Below the pieces are notes generated by a model, which searched no databases, was not told the origin of the DNA, and saw only the letters and a list, made by a program, of their open reading frames with translations. A stretch of DNA of 64,000 bases from Thiomicrospira microaerophila. Lineage in GTDB: Bacteria; Pseudomonadota; Gammaproteobacteria; Thiomicrospirales; Thiomicrospiraceae. The DNA lies in the NCBI RefSeq assembly GCF_000934765.1, contig NZ_JYNN01000002.1, forward strand, positions 150,091 through 214,090, read 5' to 3'. The translations under genes and the position numbers were made by a program. The stretch's first letter is position 1. Each line of letters starts with the position of its first letter. Positions 1 through 7,435 of this stretch are shown piece after piece.

Positions 1-23
1 ATTAAAAGGACAGCCACTTTTAA
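1..23. repeat. RAYT-associated palindromic repeat, copy 1
   Basis: Core AAAAGGACAGCCACTTTT has AAAAG/CTTTT ends in inverted orientation. It lies about 65 bases upstream of the first RAYT gene. The same core recurs at 2251, 2371 and 2462, always next to RAYT sequence. The spacer between repeat and start codon is nearly identical upstream of both RAYT copies. Confidence 0.8.
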
Positions 24-88
24 ATTGCAAAATCCATCCCATTTTCCTATAATTACACTCAAGTTAACCTTTTAACCGGAGCCCAACC

Positions 89-1186
89 ATGACCCGTGCC
101 CGCCAACAGCTTATTTCATTATCCGACACGCCTTGGTATCATCTGGTGAACCGCTGTGTTCGTCGTGCGTTTTTGTGTGGGGTGGATTCGATTTCAGGGC
201 AGAATTATGAGCATCGCCGTGAATGGATCGAGCAGACGATGTTGAAGCTGGCCTCCGTGTTTGCGGTGGATATTGCCGCCTTTGCCGTGATGAGCAACCA
301 TTATCATTTGGTGGTGCGGATTGATCAAAAGCGCGCCCAGGCCTGGTCCGATGACGAAGTGCTTGAACGTTGGACACAGTTGTTTAGCGGGCCGGTGTAT
401 TTACAGCGTTATTTAGCCGATAAAGACCAAGCCGAACCGGCTATCGTCAAACAAGTCCAACAACTCGCCCAAACCTATCGTGAACGCCTGTATGATCTAT
501 CCTGGTACATGCGCGTGCTCAATGAAACCATTGCCCGTATGGCGAACAAAGAAGACGGTGTAAAAGGGCATTTCTGGGAAGGGCGGTTTAAAAGCCAAGC
601 GTTATTGGATGAACAAGCGATTTTATCGGTGATGGCTTATGTTGATTTAAACCCAGTGCGCGCCAATATCGCCAACGATTTGTCAGATTCAGAATTTACC
701 TCGATTCAACGCCGCATCGAACAAACCCAAGGCATTGAAAAACAACCCATCTCCATGCGAACCAGCCCGTTGTTTGATACCCTTGGTGAAGAAGCGCAAC
801 AGTTTCTCACCAAGCTTGATGCCTTGCCTCATGCCAAACTGATGGCATTTGATCCCCTCGAGCACAGTCAAAAAACCCAACCCGTGATTGCCTTCGCGTG
901 GAAAGATTACCTTGAGTTCGTTGATTATCTCGGTCGTGCGGTGCATCCCAATAAATCCGGCTTTATAAACAGCGCACAGCACGCACAACCCGTACAACCC
1001 GTTCAACCAAAGCTGATGCAGCAACTCCAGCTCAGTGAGGACTTAGTCGATAGCTTCTGCCAAGGCAAACTACTCAAAAGCTTTGGTCACGCCATCGGCA
1101 ACACAACCGACCTCAACCAATACAAGCAAGCACACAACCAACAACGCCAACGTGGCCAATACACCGCCATGCGACTATTTGCGTGA
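89..1186 (+). CDS. REP-associated tyrosine transposase (RAYT, Y1_Tnp family)
   Basis: A single-strand DNA transposase-like protein of the IS200/IS605 Y1 superfamily; such proteins process or mobilise REP-type palindromes. The HUH motif is visible as H-Y-H at residues 71-73. The likely nucleophilic tyrosine is Y184 in the A-Y-V-D-L-N-P-V-R-A motif, which aligns with the Y-x-x-x-N-P-V motif of E. coli TnpA-REP. The length of 365 aa is long for the family; residues 85-160 hold an extra helical stretch and the C-terminus is Gln-rich. The ATG start follows CCGGAGC. All key residues are intact, so this copy may be functional. A broken sister copy starts exactly 2460 bases downstream. Confidence 0.85.
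   Translation: MTRARQQLISLSDTPWYHLVNRCVRRAFLCGVDSISGQNYEHRREWIEQTMLKLASVFAVDIAAFAVMSNHYHLVVRIDQKRAQAWSDDEVLERWTQLFSGPVYLQRYLADKDQAEPAIVKQVQQLAQTYRERLYDLSWYMRVLNETIARMANKEDGVKGHFWEGRFKSQALLDEQAILSVMAYVDLNPVRANIANDLSDSEFTSIQRRIEQTQGIEKQPISMRTSPLFDTLGEEAQQFLTKLDALPHAKLMAFDPLEHSQKTQPVIAFAWKDYLEFVDYLGRAVHPNKSGFINSAQHAQPVQPVQPKLMQQLQLSEDLVDSFCQGKLLKSFGHAIGNTTDLNQYKQAHNQQRQRGQYTAMRLFA
337..346. repeat. CCAGGCCTGG palindrome (RAYT copy 1)
   Basis: Exact 10-bp copy inside the RAYT gene, read in the frame A-Q-A-W. Confidence 0.85.
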
Positions 1187-1211
1187 AGCTAAAAACGCAC
1201 GGTGAAAAAAC

Positions 1212-1227
1212 CAGTCTGTGATAAACT
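1212..1227 (+). repeat. CAGTCTGTGATAAACT repeat
   Basis: A 16-base sequence just downstream of RAYT copy 1. It is repeated exactly at 7260-7275, and its first nine bases recur at 3621 downstream of RAYT copy 2. Each copy is preceded by a G+C cluster and an A-run. It may be the 3' boundary or a hairpin remnant of the RAYT unit. Confidence 0.6.
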
Positions 1228-1262
1228 AAAACCCTACAAATGAAACACAGCAGGGCCAGCGC

Positions 1263-2174
1263 ATGAAAGAAAAATACCTCAACCTGTTCACCGACTACGG
1301 CTTCAAACGCCTATTTGGCGAAGAAGACTCAAAAGAAAACCTGATCGCGTTTCTCAATACCCTGTTGCCGCAGAAACACCAAATCCAAGCACTCAACTTC
1401 ACCCATAACGAAAAACTCGGCGCCACCCAGCTGGATCGCCGCGCGGTGTTTGATCTGAATTGCACCAGCCCATCCGGTGAACACTTCATCGTTGAAATCC
1501 AAAAAGCCAAACAAAAGTTCTTTAAAGACCGCAGTGTCTACTACGCCAGCTTCCCGATTCAACAACAAGCCGAACGCGGTAACGACTGGGATTTTGAACT
1601 CGATGCGGTCTATACCATCGGCATCTTAGACTTTGAATTCGACGAAGACAAATCCGCTGGCAACAAAGATGTGGTGCATACCGTACAACTGAAAAACCAA
1701 CACAACCAAGTCTTTTATGACAAATGCATGTTCATTTACCTCACTATGCCCAACTTCACCAAAACCGAAGACGAACTCGACACCGATCAGGACAAATGGC
1801 TATTCCTATTCAAAAACCTACACAAACTGCACGACATCCCACGCCGACTACAACAACAAATTTTCCTACGCATCTTCGAAAAAGCCAGCATCGCCAAGTT
1901 CACGCCCGTAGAGCGCCAAACTTACGAAGCCAGCCTAAAATACTACCGCGACATGAAAAACGTGATTGATACCCATGTTGAGGAGGCTGAAATCCGCGGC
2001 GAGGAGCGTGGGATTGAAAAAGGCATTGGTATAGGCATCGAAAAAGGTCGTGAAGAAGGTGGATTAGAAAAAGCCCTTGAAATCGCAACCAACTTGCTTG
2101 ATGTGCTGGATAATCAGACCATTGCACTTAAAACCGGTTTGTCCGTTGACCAAATCCAAGCCCTACGCAAATGA
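1263..2174 (+). CDS. Rpn-family PD-(D/E)XK nuclease / putative transposase
   Basis: Belongs to the Rpn (recombination-promoting nuclease, PDDEXK_2) group. The N-terminus, with D-Y-G-F-K-R-L-F-G, is characteristic. The candidate PD-(D/E)XK core is D64 followed by E78-I-Q80 and nearby lysines. The C-terminal third has the usual charged, repetitive E-K-G-I/G-I-E-K-G region and then a helix ending in Q-A-L-R-K. Length 303 aa is normal. Known members promote RecA-independent recombination or act in phage defence; which applies here cannot be told. It follows the RAYT gene by 76 bases on the same strand, so the two may travel together. Confidence 0.8.
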   Translation: MKEKYLNLFTDYGFKRLFGEEDSKENLIAFLNTLLPQKHQIQALNFTHNEKLGATQLDRRAVFDLNCTSPSGEHFIVEIQKAKQKFFKDRSVYYASFPIQQQAERGNDWDFELDAVYTIGILDFEFDEDKSAGNKDVVHTVQLKNQHNQVFYDKCMFIYLTMPNFTKTEDELDTDQDKWLFLFKNLHKLHDIPRRLQQQIFLRIFEKASIAKFTPVERQTYEASLKYYRDMKNVIDTHVEEAEIRGEERGIEKGIGIGIEKGREEGGLEKALEIATNLLDVLDNQTIALKTGLSVDQIQALRK

Positions 2175-2250
2175 AATAAACTGGTTATTGTGCGTCAGCG
2201 ACGCGGCAATCTCCAGCCAACCGCACACCCCTCGAATGTTAAAAGCAATG

Positions 2251-2270
2251 TTAAAAGGACAGCCACTTTA
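2251..2270. repeat. RAYT-associated palindromic repeat, copy 2
   Basis: Core AAAAGGACAGCCACTTT, immediately left of a RAYT gene fragment. Confidence 0.75.
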
Positions 2271-2276
2271 AATTGT

Positions 2277-2369
2277 GTGATTGCCTTCGCGTGGGAAGAT
2301 TACCTTGAGTTCGTTGATTATCTCGGTCGTGCGGTGCATCCCAATAAATCCGGCTTTATAAACAGCACC
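2277..2369 (+). pseudogene. RAYT internal fragment flanked by repeats
   Basis: About 93 bases nearly identical to 884-976 of the intact RAYT gene (protein segment V-I-A-F-A-W to G-F-I-N-S). It is bounded on both sides by the AAAAGGACAGCCACTTTT repeat, so it looks like an excised or captured internal piece rather than random decay. It has no start codon of its own in RAYT frame. Confidence 0.75.
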
Positions 2370-2392
2370 ATTAAAAGGACAGCCACTTTTTA
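2370..2392. repeat. RAYT-associated palindromic repeat, copy 3
   Basis: Immediately right of the RAYT fragment; together with copy 2 it brackets that fragment. Confidence 0.75.
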
Positions 2393-2409
2393 AGCCCTTT
2401 TAAAGAATG

Positions 2410-2456
2410 AAAGAAATAAAAATCGGCAACATAACCAGGCCTGCTTTATTCCTCGG
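2410..2456 (+). repeat. 47-bp duplicate of the HAD-remnant interior
   Basis: This stretch matches 4589-4635 with only a few differences, and both include ATAACCAGGCCTGCTTTATT. It sits directly upstream of repeat copy 4, so the second RAYT unit abuts a detached piece of the HAD gene whose remains lie about 2.1 kb further on. Confidence 0.65.
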
Positions 2457-2460
2457 TGTA

Positions 2461-2483
2461 ATTAAAAGGACAGCCACTTTTAA
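2461..2483. repeat. RAYT-associated palindromic repeat, copy 4
   Basis: Same core and same position relative to the second RAYT copy as copy 1 has to the first. Confidence 0.8.
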
Positions 2484-2548
2484 ATTGCAAGATCCATCCC
2501 ATTTTCTTATAATTACACCCAAGTTAACCTTTTAACCGGAGCTCAGCT

Positions 2549-3597
2549 ATGACCCGTGCCCGCCAACAGCTTATTTCATTATCCGACACGCCTTGGTATC
2601 ACTTGGTGAACCGTTGTGTTCGCCGCGCGTTTTTGTGTGGCGTGGATTCGATTTCCGGGCAAAGTTATGAGCATCGCCGTGAATGGATAGAGCAGATGAT
2701 GTTGAAGCTGGCCTCCGTGTTTGCAGTCGATATTGCCGCCTTCGCGGTGATGAGCAACCATTATCATTTGGTGGTGCGGGTTGATAAAGACCGCGCCCAG
2801 GCCTGGTCGGATGACGAAGTGCTGGAACGCTGGACACAGTTGTTTAGCGGGCCGGTGTATTTACAGCGTTATGTAGCCGATAAAGACCAAGCCGAACCGG
2901 CTATCGTCAAACAAGTCCAACAACTCGTACAACAATAATCAATGAAACCATTGCCCGTATGGCGAACAAGGAAGACGGTGTAAAAGGGCATTTCTGGGAA
3001 GGGCGGTTCAAAAGCCAAGCGTTATTGGATGAACAAGCGATTTTATCGGTGATGGCCTATGTTGATTTAAACCCGGTGCGCGCTAATATCGCCAACGATT
3101 TGTCCGATTCAGAATTTACCTCGATTCAACGCCGCATCGAACAAACCCAAGGCATTGAAAAACAACCCATCTCCATGCGAACCAGCCCGTTGTTTGATAC
3201 CCTTGGTGAAGAAGCGCAACAGTTTCTCACCAAGCTTGATGCCTTGCCTCATGCCAAACTGATGGCATTTGATCCCCTCGAGCACAGTCAAAAAACCCAA
3301 CCCGTGATTGCCTTCGCGTGGGAAGATTACCTTGAGTTCGTTGATTATCTCGGTCGTGCGGTGCATCCCAATAAATCCGGCTTTATAAACAGCGCACAAC
3401 CCACACAACCCTCACCACCAAAGCTGATGCAGCAGCTCCAGCTCAGTGAGGACTTAGTCGATAGTTTCTGCCAAGGCAAGCTACTCAAAAGCTTTGGTCA
3501 CGCCATCGGCAACACAACCGACCTCAACCAATACAAGCAAGCACACAACCAACAGCGCCAGCGCGGTCAACACACGGCCAAGCGACTATTTGCGTGA
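2549..3597 (+). pseudogene. RAYT transposase copy 2, frameshifted
   Basis: Near-identical to the gene at 89-1186. After codon 129 a net 40-base loss replaces the region encoding the Y-R-E-R-L-Y helix and creates a TAA at 2936-2938. The remainder (H-F-W-E-G-R-F to the C-terminus, including the A-Y-V-D-L-N-P tyrosine motif) continues in another frame from about 2941 to 3597. The HUH half and the Tyr half are therefore on separate reading frames, and the product is almost certainly inactive. Flanks match copy 1, so this is a second insertion or a duplication of the unit. Confidence 0.85.
2797..2806. repeat. CCAGGCCTGG palindrome (RAYT copy 2)
   Basis: Exact copy conserved from the first RAYT gene, in frame A-Q-A-W. 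Confidence 0.85.
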
Positions 3598-3694
3598 ACT
3601 TAAAATGCGCCGTGCAAAACCAGTCTGTGTGCGTGTCAAGTAGCACATCATTAAGCATTTTGTGGCATAATACGCCAACAACTTGGAGGTTAAA

Positions 3695-3968
3695 ATGCAA
3701 CTGACACCGCAACTAGAAAAAGTGATTGCAAGCAAGGTAGGTTTGAGCATAGAGCAGTTAAGGCAAGCCAACCCTGTTGATATTGCCAAACGCATTGAGC
3801 AACGCACCCATAAAAAACTCACGTTTAGTAGCCAGTTTCCATTTATTGGGCGTGGCAATGTATTACCTGATGGCGTGATGGCGTGATGGCGTGATGACGA
3901 CCGAACAAATCAACAAGGACATCGACAGGCTACTAGAAGGTGGACTGGGCAAAAAACCAAACCTTTAA
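3695..3968 (+). pseudogene. Small conserved hypothetical, frameshifted by an 8-bp tandem repeat
   Basis: The ATG at 3695 is preceded by TTGGAGG at ideal spacing. Frame 1 encodes M-Q-L-T-P-Q-L-E-K through I-G-R-G-N-V-L-P-D-G and stops at 3884-3886. The end lies within three tandem copies of ATGGCGTG (3870-3893). With one copy (or four) the frame would continue into M-T-T-E-Q-I-N-K-D-I-D-R-L-L and end at 3968, giving a protein of about 85 aa. From memory, small proteins with an F-I-G-R-G-N-V-L motif followed by an I-D-x-L-L tail occur in accessory regions; function unknown. The three-copy state is an off state or a fixed mutation. Confidence 0.6.
3870..3893 (+). repeat. 3 x 8-bp tandem repeat ATGGCGTG in a coding region
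   Basis: Three perfect consecutive units. Eight is not a multiple of three, so each gain or loss shifts the frame of the host gene. Confidence 0.9.
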
Positions 3969-4058
3969 ATGGCTAACAAAGACCTAATCAAAGGCTTTGT
4001 GGTCGGTATATTTTCAGGCGCAATATCATCCTATTTGATTTGGTGGCTAACAAACTAA
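3969..4058 (+). CDS. Possible 29-aa single-pass membrane peptide
   Basis: ATG directly follows the TAA at 3966-3968. The translation is M-A-N-K-D-L-I-K-G-F, then a hydrophobic run V-V-G-I-F-S-G-A-I-S-S-Y-L-I-W-W, then a short tail. It is probably translationally coupled to the preceding gene. No family recognised; short length makes it uncertain. Confidence 0.35.
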   Translation: MANKDLIKGFVVGIFSGAISSYLIWWLTN

Positions 4059-4113
4059 TGCAAACTTATAACAAAGTATAAGGCTCTGGCCTAAATGCCC
4101 TAAGGGTTATGCC

Positions 4114-4350
4114 ATGTTACAAACTTTAGAAGCGGTTATTACGCAAAGCGGGTGGGTGAAGTTTAATGAACTGTTCACACTAGATCATTCGGTGAAGGCT
4201 TATGTCACGATTTTGCCAAATACGACCGATGAGTCGCCTGAGTCGTCATCGGGCCAAAATTTGTTGCAACTATTAGAGTCAGCGCCTTTTGGGGAAAGCG
4301 ATAGCATGGAAAAGCACATTCAAACCAACCGTAACGCTTGGAATGACTAA
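4114..4350 (+). CDS. VapB-like antitoxin of a decayed VapBC-like pair
   Basis: A 78-aa protein with an N-terminal segment (V-K-F-N-E-L-F-T-L-D-H-S-V) and a C-terminal tail ending N-R-N-A-W-N-D, the kind of layout seen in antitoxins paired with PIN-domain toxins. The assignment rests mainly on the PIN-toxin remnant that follows. ATG start with weak upstream AAGGGTT. With its toxin destroyed it would be an orphan antitoxin. Confidence 0.5.
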   Translation: MLQTLEAVITQSGWVKFNELFTLDHSVKAYVTILPNTTDESPESSSGQNLLQLLESAPFGESDSMEKHIQTNRNAWND

Positions 4351-4370
4351 ATCCGATAGATTTTCGTGTG

Positions 4371-4466
4371 CAGGGTTTAAAAACACCGGATGCGATTCAT
4401 GTGGCATGTGCACAGCACCTTGAATGTGATCAGTTTTGGACAAATGATAATCGGCTGGTGAATTAA
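4371..4466 (+). pseudogene. PIN-domain (VapC-like) toxin C-terminal remnant
   Basis: No start codon. The frame from 4371 reads G-L-K-T-P-D-A-I-H-V-A-C-A and then F-W-T-N-D-N-R-L, ending TAA at 4464-4466. The T-P-D-A-I-H and T-N-D motifs are the third and fourth acidic motifs of PIN ribonucleases. The first two acidic motifs and about 90 residues are missing. Confidence 0.65.
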
Positions 4467-4531
4467 ATGCCTGGCTGGACAGTCAATGTTTGTTAAACCG
4501 ACGCTTGAAGTGTTTAAAGTCGTGGTTTAGA

Positions 4532-4781
4532 CCCCTACTTCAATGGCGGTATTTTGGTAGCCTCGATACAAAAGACACCATCCTCGCCAAAGAAATCAAA
4601 ACCTGCAACATAACCAGGCCTGCTTTATTCTTCGGCGATAGCAAATACAATTACTAAGCCTCCCAAACCGCAGGCTAGACTTTATCTTCCGAACCCAATG
4701 GACAGAGAAGTAAAAGACCACCAGGCCTGGTGCAAAGATTTAGGTTTGGATGTTGAGTTAAGTTTAATGTCGCTGGCGTAG
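4532..4781 (+). pseudogene. HAD-superfamily hydrolase C-terminal remnant
   Basis: Frame 1 (4532 to the TAA after about 4655) reads G-S-L-D-T-K-D-T-I-L then R-P-A-L-F-F-G-D-S-K-Y-N-Y. The G-D-S-K-Y motif is typical of HAD motif IV. The homology then continues in shifted frames as L-D-F-I-F, Q-W-T-E and D-H-Q-A-W-C-K to TAG at 4779-4781, so there are at least two frameshifts. Its intact ancestor may have belonged to the glycerol-phosphate or polysaccharide cluster that follows. Confidence 0.5.
4721..4730. repeat. CCAGGCCTGG palindrome (HAD remnant)
   Basis: Exact copy; in the ancestral frame it spells H-Q-A-W. Confidence 0.85.
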
Positions 4782-4811
4782 ATTCTCTAGGGTTTTATTT
4801 AAGGTTTTGTC

Positions 4812-4979
4812 ATGTCTATTGATCGCGTTCTACAAATGGCGCTGCGTTCATTGTTTAACGCTTATGCCCATCGTTTATCCACCCGCACCTTGATTATTTT
4901 GATTGTTGCGGTGTTGGTTTTGTTGTTTTTTGGTGCGTATTTGTTGGAATTTTTGCCATTTTCAATCGTGATGAAGTAG
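4812..4979 (+). CDS. Small membrane protein, hypothetical
   Basis: ATG start. 55 aa with a basic N-terminal half (M-S-I-D-R-V-L-Q to H-R-L-S-T-R) followed by one strongly hydrophobic segment of about 22 residues (T-L-I-I-L-I-V-A-V-L-V-L-L-F-F). Upstream of the glycerophosphodiesterase on the same strand. No family recognised. Confidence 0.45.
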   Translation: MSIDRVLQMALRSLFNAYAHRLSTRTLIILIVAVLVLLFFGAYLLEFLPFSIVMK

Positions 4980-5029
4980 GTTGTAGGTATGTCAATGCAA
5001 GCTGTTTTATTTTTAAGAGGGTTGGTTGT

Positions 5030-5962
5030 TTGAAAATTTACGCTCATCGTGGTGGTGCTGGTTTTTTTGTTGAGAACTCGCTTGCGGCATTTGAGTTTGC
5101 GCTTGATCTAGGCTGTGATGGCGCTGAGTTAGATGTTCATTTGACGAAAGATAATCAGGTGGTGGTGCATCATAATGCTAGGCTGAATCATTTTTATACC
5201 TGCAATTTGGATGGTTCATGGCTTACTAAGGCTGATGAGCAGCCCATTTCTTGCTTGATGCTTGATGAGTTGCAGTCTTTTCGTATAGGTAAGCCAAATC
5301 CGCACACTACTTATGCTGAGAAGTTTTCTAAGCTACAAGCTGTCGAAAGCCAATCGATTCCTACTTTAGCTGAGGTGGTTCGTTTAGCTAAGCAAAAGTC
5401 TGACTCTTTTAGGCTGCTTATTGAAATTAAAACGGATATTTTTTCTGATAATAACCAGGCCTGGTTGGCTTTGGTTGAAGCTGTATTGGCTTTGGTTGAG
5501 CAGGAAGGATTTGTAGATCGTGCGGAGTATTGTAGTTTTGATTGGCGCGCTTTGATGGAGATAAAGGCGCGTCAGCCTAGTGTGAAAACTTGGTTTACAA
5601 CGCATCCGTTGGATTGGCTGGTTGATTACGGTAATGAAGATTTGTCGTTGCCTTGCACGAAGGGGCGTTTGAGCAAGTTGCGTAAGGCTTTCGCAAGTGG
5701 ATCTGCTCCCTGGTATGGTGGTTTCCAGCCCTTGTCTATTGATGATTTTGCTGAAAAGATTAGGCTGGCTGGGGGTGATGCGTGGTTTGGTTATTGGTTG
5801 AGTTTTTCAGCGGAAACCATCTCGCGTGGCCATCAGGCCGGTATTGAGGTAGCGGGATGGACGAATAACTTGAACAAGGCGGCAGACTATGTTGCGCTTA
5901 ATACATTATCCTTGGATGCGCAGTGTGTTGATTATCCGTTTGATGATTTTTTAAAGGATTGA
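5030..5962 (+). CDS. Glycerophosphodiester phosphodiesterase (GDPD family)
   Basis: Hydrolyses glycerophosphodiesters to glycerol-3-phosphate and an alcohol. It shows the GDPD signature: A-H-R-G-G near residue 5, E-N-S-L-A-A-F, then D-G-A-E-L-D-V-H-L-T-K-D with V-V-V-H-H. The second conserved H-D is H-N here. No signal peptide, so probably cytoplasmic. 310 aa is somewhat longer than UgpQ. The start is TTG, with AAGAGG about 10 bases upstream. It precedes a GpsA-like dehydrogenase and a KpsC-like gene, so a role in glycerol-phosphate supply for a surface polymer is possible (inference). Confidence 0.85.
   Translation: MKIYAHRGGAGFFVENSLAAFEFALDLGCDGAELDVHLTKDNQVVVHHNARLNHFYTCNLDGSWLTKADEQPISCLMLDELQSFRIGKPNPHTTYAEKFSKLQAVESQSIPTLAEVVRLAKQKSDSFRLLIEIKTDIFSDNNQAWLALVEAVLALVEQEGFVDRAEYCSFDWRALMEIKARQPSVKTWFTTHPLDWLVDYGNEDLSLPCTKGRLSKLRKAFASGSAPWYGGFQPLSIDDFAEKIRLAGGDAWFGYWLSFSAETISRGHQAGIEVAGWTNNLNKAADYVALNTLSLDAQCVDYPFDDFLKD
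5455..5464. repeat. CCAGGCCTGG palindrome (GDPD gene)
   Basis: Part of a full 14-bp AACCAGGCCTGGTT; in frame N-Q-A-W-L. Confidence 0.85.
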
Positions 5963-5990
5963 ATTTGTTTTTATTTTCGGGGGAAGTCAT

Positions 5991-6998
5991 TTGAGAATTT
6001 CAGTTTTGGGTGCAGGTGCGTTTGGGTCGGCATTCGCGTCGCGTTTGGCGATGAATAAACGTTTGGATGTTACGTTGTTTGCGCGTGATGAAAAGGTGGT
6101 TGATGAGGTAAATAAGAAGAACAGTAATAAGAAGTATTTGTCTAATTTGGTGTTGTCTAAAAAGTTGCGTGCTTCTATTGATTTGCGTGAGATGGCTGAA
6201 TCTGATTTGGTATTTCTATCTATTCCTTCTTCACAGATGCAACCGTTTTTTTCAGACGTGGAACGCTTGGCTTTAGTGGCAAGTTGTGCACATGTTTGCA
6301 ACCTTTCTAAAGGTTTTATTGGTAATGATGGGCATGTGTTGATAACGGATTTTTTGCAGTGTATCTTACCTGAAGGTGTAATTTTGTCGTCTGCTAAGGG
6401 TCCTACGTTTTCTAATGAGTTGTTGACTTCGCCGCATTCGGCTTTTTCTATTGCGTCATCTGATGGTAGGGGGGTAAAGGATTTAGGTCGTGTTTTGAAA
6501 AAGGCCAAGTTGGTGTTTGATGTTAATCATTCGTTGGCTGAAATTGAGCTGTTGAGTGTGTTAAAAAATATTTATGCGATTGCGATTGCGGTGGTGGATG
6601 GGCGGTTTAAAAATCCGAATTTAACGTCTTTGGTTTTTTCAAATGCGTTGTTGGAGATGCAGCGTTTATCCATGTTGTTGTTAGGGCGAGAAATTAATGT
6701 GGGTTGTTATGCGGGTGTTGGGGATTTGTTGTTGACATCCATGAATGATCAGAGCCGTAACCGTACTTTAGGCTTGATGTTAGGAAAACGATTTTTATCA
6801 CCTAGCAATCAGTTAAGCGGGGTTGTGCTCGAAGGGGTGCGATCGATTAATTATATTGATTTATTATTACAAAGCAAAACAGATAAGTCAGAGCTTGCAA
6901 TCAAACGTATGGCGAAGGACTTTAAAATCTTATTTTCGTTATCGGCATTTTTAAAAAGCGAGTTGGATTTGGATAGGTTTATTCGAAAGATTGTTTAG
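5991..6998 (+). CDS. Glycerol-3-phosphate dehydrogenase, GpsA-like
   Basis: NAD(P)H-dependent interconversion of dihydroxyacetone phosphate and glycerol-3-phosphate. The N-terminal Rossmann motif is V-L-G-A-G-A-F-G-S-A, with K-G-P-T-F at about residue 130, L-K-N-I-Y-A-I-A carrying the catalytic lysine, and G-V-G-D-L-L-L-T at about residue 245. 335 aa is normal. The start is TTG after GGGGGAAG. AT-rich codon use compared with the core genes, and position beside a phosphodiesterase and a capsule-type gene, suggest an accessory, possibly transferred, paralogue rather than the housekeeping gpsA. Confidence 0.85.
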   Translation: MRISVLGAGAFGSAFASRLAMNKRLDVTLFARDEKVVDEVNKKNSNKKYLSNLVLSKKLRASIDLREMAESDLVFLSIPSSQMQPFFSDVERLALVASCAHVCNLSKGFIGNDGHVLITDFLQCILPEGVILSSAKGPTFSNELLTSPHSAFSIASSDGRGVKDLGRVLKKAKLVFDVNHSLAEIELLSVLKNIYAIAIAVVDGRFKNPNLTSLVFSNALLEMQRLSMLLLGREINVGCYAGVGDLLLTSMNDQSRNRTLGLMLGKRFLSPSNQLSGVVLEGVRSINYIDLLLQSKTDKSELAIKRMAKDFKILFSLSAFLKSELDLDRFIRKIV

Positions 6999-7032
6999 GG
7001 GAGTGTTTAAAGGTGTTGGAATTTAAAATAAG

Positions 7033-7222
7033 TTTAAATGTAACTATTCAGCCACTACATGTGGTCCCAATAATGTATTTTTGACACTACCTGTTGTAAA
7101 AACATCTTCAAGAAAGCATCGAAAAATAGATTTTTTGGTGATTTTTTTGATTGAAAAAAACATAAGTCACTGTTTTCAATGGTTTATATTTCCAAGAAAC
7201 GTGCTGAATAGTTACGTTTAAA
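7033..7222. mobile_element. MITE-like 190-bp element with 20-bp terminal inverted repeats
   Basis: The left end TTTAAATGTAACTATTCAGC and the right end GCTGAATAGTTACGTTTAAA are inverted copies matching at 19 of 20 bases. The 150-bp interior is AT-rich and has no coding frame. No clear target-site duplication can be read. It may be a non-autonomous derivative of an insertion sequence not present here. Confidence 0.6.
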
Positions 7223-7259
7223 TTTGCTTTTCAATTTTAAAAGCGCGCCAGGCAAAAAT

Positions 7260-7275
7260 CAGTCTGTGATAAACT
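7260..7275 (+). repeat. CAGTCTGTGATAAACT repeat, second copy
   Basis: Exact match to 1212-1227, here with no RAYT gene nearby. The bases up to about 7370 (ending TTCACGGCGGGGAGG) resemble the right end of the hairpin at 36104-36215. Confidence 0.55.
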
Positions 7276-7435
7276 CAGTTTATAGATCGTAGCATTTATT
7301 ACCCCAACTTCTCAATCCAACAGCAACTAACATACTGTGAATACGTTAAGTTCACGGCGGGGAGGATGTCAAGTCACTTTTTTGTTTAGAGCAAGTAATA
7401 TCGTAGATTTATAATTTTAATGGAGAGTTGGTTTC

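Noticed and set aside
2190-2393. 67-codon frame across the repeat copies 2 and 3
   Set aside because: It is the RAYT fragment in frame with repeat sequence; no start signal, so annotated as a fragment only.
1-2483. CRISPR-like array from the AAAAGGACAGCCACTTTT repeats
   Set aside because: Spacing is irregular (about 120, 90 and 2250 bases) and spacers are gene pieces; no cas genes in the window.
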